64,000 bases of DNA from NCBI GenBank assembly GCA_017614995.1, contig JAGAAX010000003.1:1-64000 (forward strand), in the 5' to 3' direction. The DNA is from Spirochaetaceae bacterium (GTDB lineage: Bacteria > Spirochaetota > Spirochaetia > Treponematales > Treponemataceae). The translations under genes were made by a program, and so were the position numbers. Each line of letters begins with the position of its first letter. Positions within the stretch are counted from its first letter, which is position 1. Below are positions 61,697 to 64,000 of this stretch, piece by piece. The notes beneath the pieces are model-generated. The model was not told the DNA's origin and made no database searches. It saw only the letters and a program-made list of their open reading frames with translations.

Positions 61697-62854
61697 TTAT
61701 AGATATGAATAAAAAACCGTATCAAGATTGCCGCATTTAAAATTTTTGGTTTTTGTGGCTTTCCGTCCGATTGCTTTTTCAAAATTGGGGTGCGACGTAA
61801 TAACGCCCATCTGCCAGCCTGGAAAAGACTGAAAAAGCAGAGACATATCTTTGTAAAGCTGCTCTGCTTCTGCACTTGTTCCAAGACGCTCGCCGTAAGG
61901 CGGGTTTGCAATCAAAAGCCCCGACTCAAAAGGCGCAGCAATTGAATCAAAGCCTGCTTCTATAAAGTCCGGTCTTTGAATGCGCATGTCGCTGCCTATA
62001 AGCTGAAGGGCACGCCCTGCCGTAACACAGGCGTGCTCGGCATTTATTCTTGCCCTTTCAACTGCTTTAGGGTCAATGTCGCTGCCGGTAATTCTTGCCG
62101 TACATTCGGGGCGGATTTTCTCTGCTTCGCTCTGCTTTATGCGCAGTGCGGCTTTTTCGTCATAAATTGCGAGATTTTCTAGAGCAAAATGCCGCCCGAA
62201 ACCGGGTGCAACATTGTATGCGTAAAGTGCTGCTTCTATAGGAAATGTACCTGAACCGCAGAAAGGATCGTGCAGCGGTGTTTTGCGCCGCCAGCACATC
62301 TGCTGAAGCAGTGTAGCCGCCAGAGTTTCTCTTATAGGCGCGTCTCCGCCATGTGTGCGGTAGCCTCTTTTATTAAGCGGCTCTCCGCTCAAGTCTAGAA
62401 GCACCTGTACGTTGTCGTTTTCAATATAAATGCGGACTGTGGCTTCTTCGCCGCTTTCCGGCAGAACAGATATATGCCATGTTTCGCCGAGTTTGGTGTA
62501 AACTGCTTTATGCGCCATCGACTGGATTGTATGTTCCGAAGAAAGCCTGCTTTTATGCGTGCGCACTTTATCAATTGTAAGATGAACGTCTTTTTTGAAA
62601 TAATCCTGCCAATTGACAGCTTTAATTCCGTCAAAAAGTGAATCAAAATTGTCAGCATGAAACGAAGCCAATTGCAGATAAACCCTGTCAGCCGTGCGCA
62701 GACAGAGATTGGCTCTAAAAAGTGCGTCTGAATTATCTGAGGTAAAAACAACGCGGCCCGGTGCATTTGAAACAGGAGAAAACCTGAGCTGTTTTAGCTC
62801 TAGTGAAAGTGTCTTTTCGGCACCAACTGCGCATAATGCCACCAATGTATACAT
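61697..62854 (-). CDS. RlmL-type 23S rRNA m2G methyltransferase
   Basis: The 385-residue protein has an N-terminal THUMP-like domain and a methyltransferase domain: DPFCGSGTFPIEAA (about 200-213), GSDIDPKAVERARINAEHA and NPPYGERLG. This is the RlmL N-terminal/YpsC group, which makes N2-methylguanosine. ATG 62854 has a promoter 6 nt upstream and no ribosome site, so the mRNA may be leaderless. Confidence 0.9.
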   Translation of the reverse strand: MYTLVALCAVGAEKTLSLELKQLRFSPVSNAPGRVVFTSDNSDALFRANLCLRTADRVYLQLASFHADNFDSLFDGIKAVNWQDYFKKDVHLTIDKVRTHKSRLSSEHTIQSMAHKAVYTKLGETWHISVLPESGEEATVRIYIENDNVQVLLDLSGEPLNKRGYRTHGGDAPIRETLAATLLQQMCWRRKTPLHDPFCGSGTFPIEAALYAYNVAPGFGRHFALENLAIYDEKAALRIKQSEAEKIRPECTARITGSDIDPKAVERARINAEHACVTAGRALQLIGSDMRIQRPDFIEAGFDSIAAPFESGLLIANPPYGERLGTSAEAEQLYKDMSLLFQSFPGWQMGVITSHPNFEKAIGRKATKTKNFKCGNLDTVFYSYL

Positions 62855-62860
62855 AGATTA

Positions 62861-62889
62861 AGAATAACATTTTTTTAAATAATGTACAA
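62861..62889 (-). promoter_or_regulatory. Promoter of the RlmL-like gene
   Basis: On the minus strand TTGTAC, 17 bp and extended -10 TGTTATTCT end 6 nt before the ATG at 62854. Confidence 0.6.
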
Positions 62890-63014
62890 CAAAGATATTC
62901 AATTCACGTTCTGGTAGCAGGTATGATTCCTGACGGCCATTCTTATGCGGAATTAATGCGCATCGATTTAGAAATTTTTGACATTTATGCTTCGCTTTGG
63001 TATACTAAACCACT

Positions 63015-63941
63015 ATGCCGGCTGTTGACAGGCGTTCTGCGCTAAAAAAGTTAAAGTATTTAGTTTTTACCTCACGAACAGATCTGACAAAATTCAGAAA
63101 ACGAATAGAAGCTCAATTTGCACATGGAGTGTTGCCGAATTATGTAGACTGCCGCTCTGTCACTGTGCATGGTATTGCAAGCGATATGCTTATTCCGCAG
63201 ATTTCATCTAACAGAAAGATGATTCTTTATGTTCACGGCGGATCTTTTATGGGCGGTTCAAGAGCCTCCTGGCGCAATTTCTGCGCGTCTTTGGCAAACG
63301 AAGCTTCTGCAAGGGTGCTTCTGCCTGATTTCAGACTTGCCCCAGAATACGCTTTTCCTGCCGCCATTGAGGATATTCTTGCCGTATATAAGCGCATGTG
63401 CGACCACCATGTTGATATCGTTTTTGCGGCAGACGGTTCTGGCGCGGCAATTGCGCTTGCGGCGGCTTTGAGCCTTCCTAAAGATATACGGAAATACTTT
63501 AAAGGCATGGTGCTTTTTTCGCCCTGGCTGGATCTTTCACCTGATTCGCTTATTTATTCAGTTAAGACAAAAGACCCGCTTTTTTCTCAAGACGCGCTGC
63601 GCTTTTGCGGAACGTACTACACTTACGAGGCAAATCTTGAAAATCCGCTGGTTTCGCCGTTAAGAGCAGATGCTTCGCATTTTGAGAACTTTCCGCCGGT
63701 TTATATTCAGGCAGGCTCGGACGAACTGATGGTTCCATGTATGAAAAAATTTGAAAGCAAGCTGAAAGAAGCCGACGTTGAGTGCACGCTTGAAATTTTT
63801 GACGGGCTTTTCCACTTTTTTCAGTTTGACCACGAGGACGTTCCGCAGACGCATCTTGCGGTGGAAAAAATCGGCAAGTTTATAAAAAATCTCGGCAACC
63901 TTGAAAATGACGGTTTAGATGGAGACGATTTATGGAGTTAG
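63015..63941 (+). CDS. Alpha/beta hydrolase, HSL-like, altered nucleophile
   Basis: The 308-residue protein resembles hormone-sensitive-lipase-type hydrolases: oxyanion HGGSF (74-78), PDFRLAPEYAFP, an Asp in SDELMV and His in GLFHFF. The nucleophile motif, usually GDSAG, reads A139-D-G-S-G143, so the usual serine is Gly141 and Ser142 is shifted by one. It may be inactive or altered. The 3' end overlaps the U32 peptidase gene by 10 bp. Confidence 0.83.
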   Translation: MPAVDRRSALKKLKYLVFTSRTDLTKFRKRIEAQFAHGVLPNYVDCRSVTVHGIASDMLIPQISSNRKMILYVHGGSFMGGSRASWRNFCASLANEASARVLLPDFRLAPEYAFPAAIEDILAVYKRMCDHHVDIVFAADGSGAAIALAAALSLPKDIRKYFKGMVLFSPWLDLSPDSLIYSVKTKDPLFSQDALRFCGTYYTYEANLENPLVSPLRADASHFENFPPVYIQAGSDELMVPCMKKFESKLKEADVECTLEIFDGLFHFFQFDHEDVPQTHLAVEKIGKFIKNLGNLENDGLDGDDLWS

Positions 63942-64000
63942 TCTCACCGGCTGGAAATATTGAAAAACTTCGCTATGCCTACGAATACGGAGCTGATACG
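63932..64000 (+). CDS. U32-family peptidase, N-terminus only
   Basis: The 23 codons before the window edge read MELVSPAGNIEKLRYAYEYGADT, the usual U32 start. GGAGACGATTT precedes ATG 63932, which overlaps the hydrolase stop. The rest is outside the window. U32 proteins are collagenase-like or tRNA hydroxylation enzymes; the type is not decidable here. Confidence 0.8.
   Translation, partial: MELVSPAGNIEKLRYAYEYGADT

Overview
The window looks like a contiguous piece of a spirochaete chromosome, most likely a host- or gut-associated Treponema. Supporting signs are the CheX-type chemotaxis phosphatase, several c-di-GMP proteins, an electron-bifurcating [FeFe] hydrogenase typical of fermentative anaerobes, two GH5 glycanases, and several large proteins that I recognise only as uncharacterised. 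Base composition is moderate, coding density is high, and I see no insertion sequence, prophage, CRISPR array or rRNA. The genus is inferred from gene content, not proven.

Layout. 1-1.7 kb: a truncated acyltransferase, an XRE regulator, SRP RNA and three tRNAs (Arg, Ser, Ser). 1.7-11 kb: two unassigned or DUF proteins, a cytoplasmic GH5 enzyme, a beta-CASP RNase, a second XRE regulator, a secreted GH5 enzyme with a C-terminal extra domain, and an AAA/DUF4143 ATPase set among palindromic repeats. 11-16 kb: parB-parA, a GSTCD-like methyltransferase and a large unknown protein. 16-19 kb: a leftward operon of an unknown membrane protein, Nif3-like protein, lspA and a small membrane protein. 19-24 kb: two flavodoxin-like proteins, then CheY-like, HDOD and HD-GYP signalling proteins. 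23.5-25 kb: PrsW-like protease, slyD with a Cys/Gly tail, and a NifU-domain protein. 25-29 kb: the hydABC-type hydrogenase. 29-33 kb: MFS transporter, SlyX, ABC exporter, MscS channel. 33-43 kb: nth, metK, a CBM48 protein, aspS, rsmG, an M16 lipoprotein protease and metY. 43-50 kb: a duplicated-domain secreted protein, an AlbA_2 regulator, hrpB and metA. 50-55 kb: GGDEF/EAL protein, cheX, an RlmM-like methyltransferase, PilZ and a second HD-GYP protein. 55.6-61 kb: NusG_II protein, Gx transporter, ApbE and a two-FMN flavoprotein reductase. 61-64 kb: TetR regulator, RlmL-like methyltransferase, alpha/beta hydrolase and the start of a U32 peptidase.

How they work together. metA (with the acetyl-CoA-specific Glu111), metY and metK make a methionine-to-SAM branch within 15 kb. 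metK is preceded by a clear SAM-II-type riboswitch. The flavin cluster supplies ApbE and its flavinylation target, which carries two SGAT motifs. Signalling genes for c-di-GMP turnover (EAL, two HD-GYP) and reading (PilZ) are scattered through the window.

The most unusual non-coding observation is a 118-nt, three-hairpin element present twice (36077-36194 and 48694-48811). Six of its seven base differences form three compensatory pairs. One copy occupies almost the whole predicted metA 5' leader; the other lies directly behind an aspS gene that carries a second, in-frame copy of its own C-terminal tail after the stop codon. Also notable are a G9 tract just upstream of a TTG-started HD-GYP gene, several genes with promoters placed for leaderless mRNAs, and several families of palindromic repeats.
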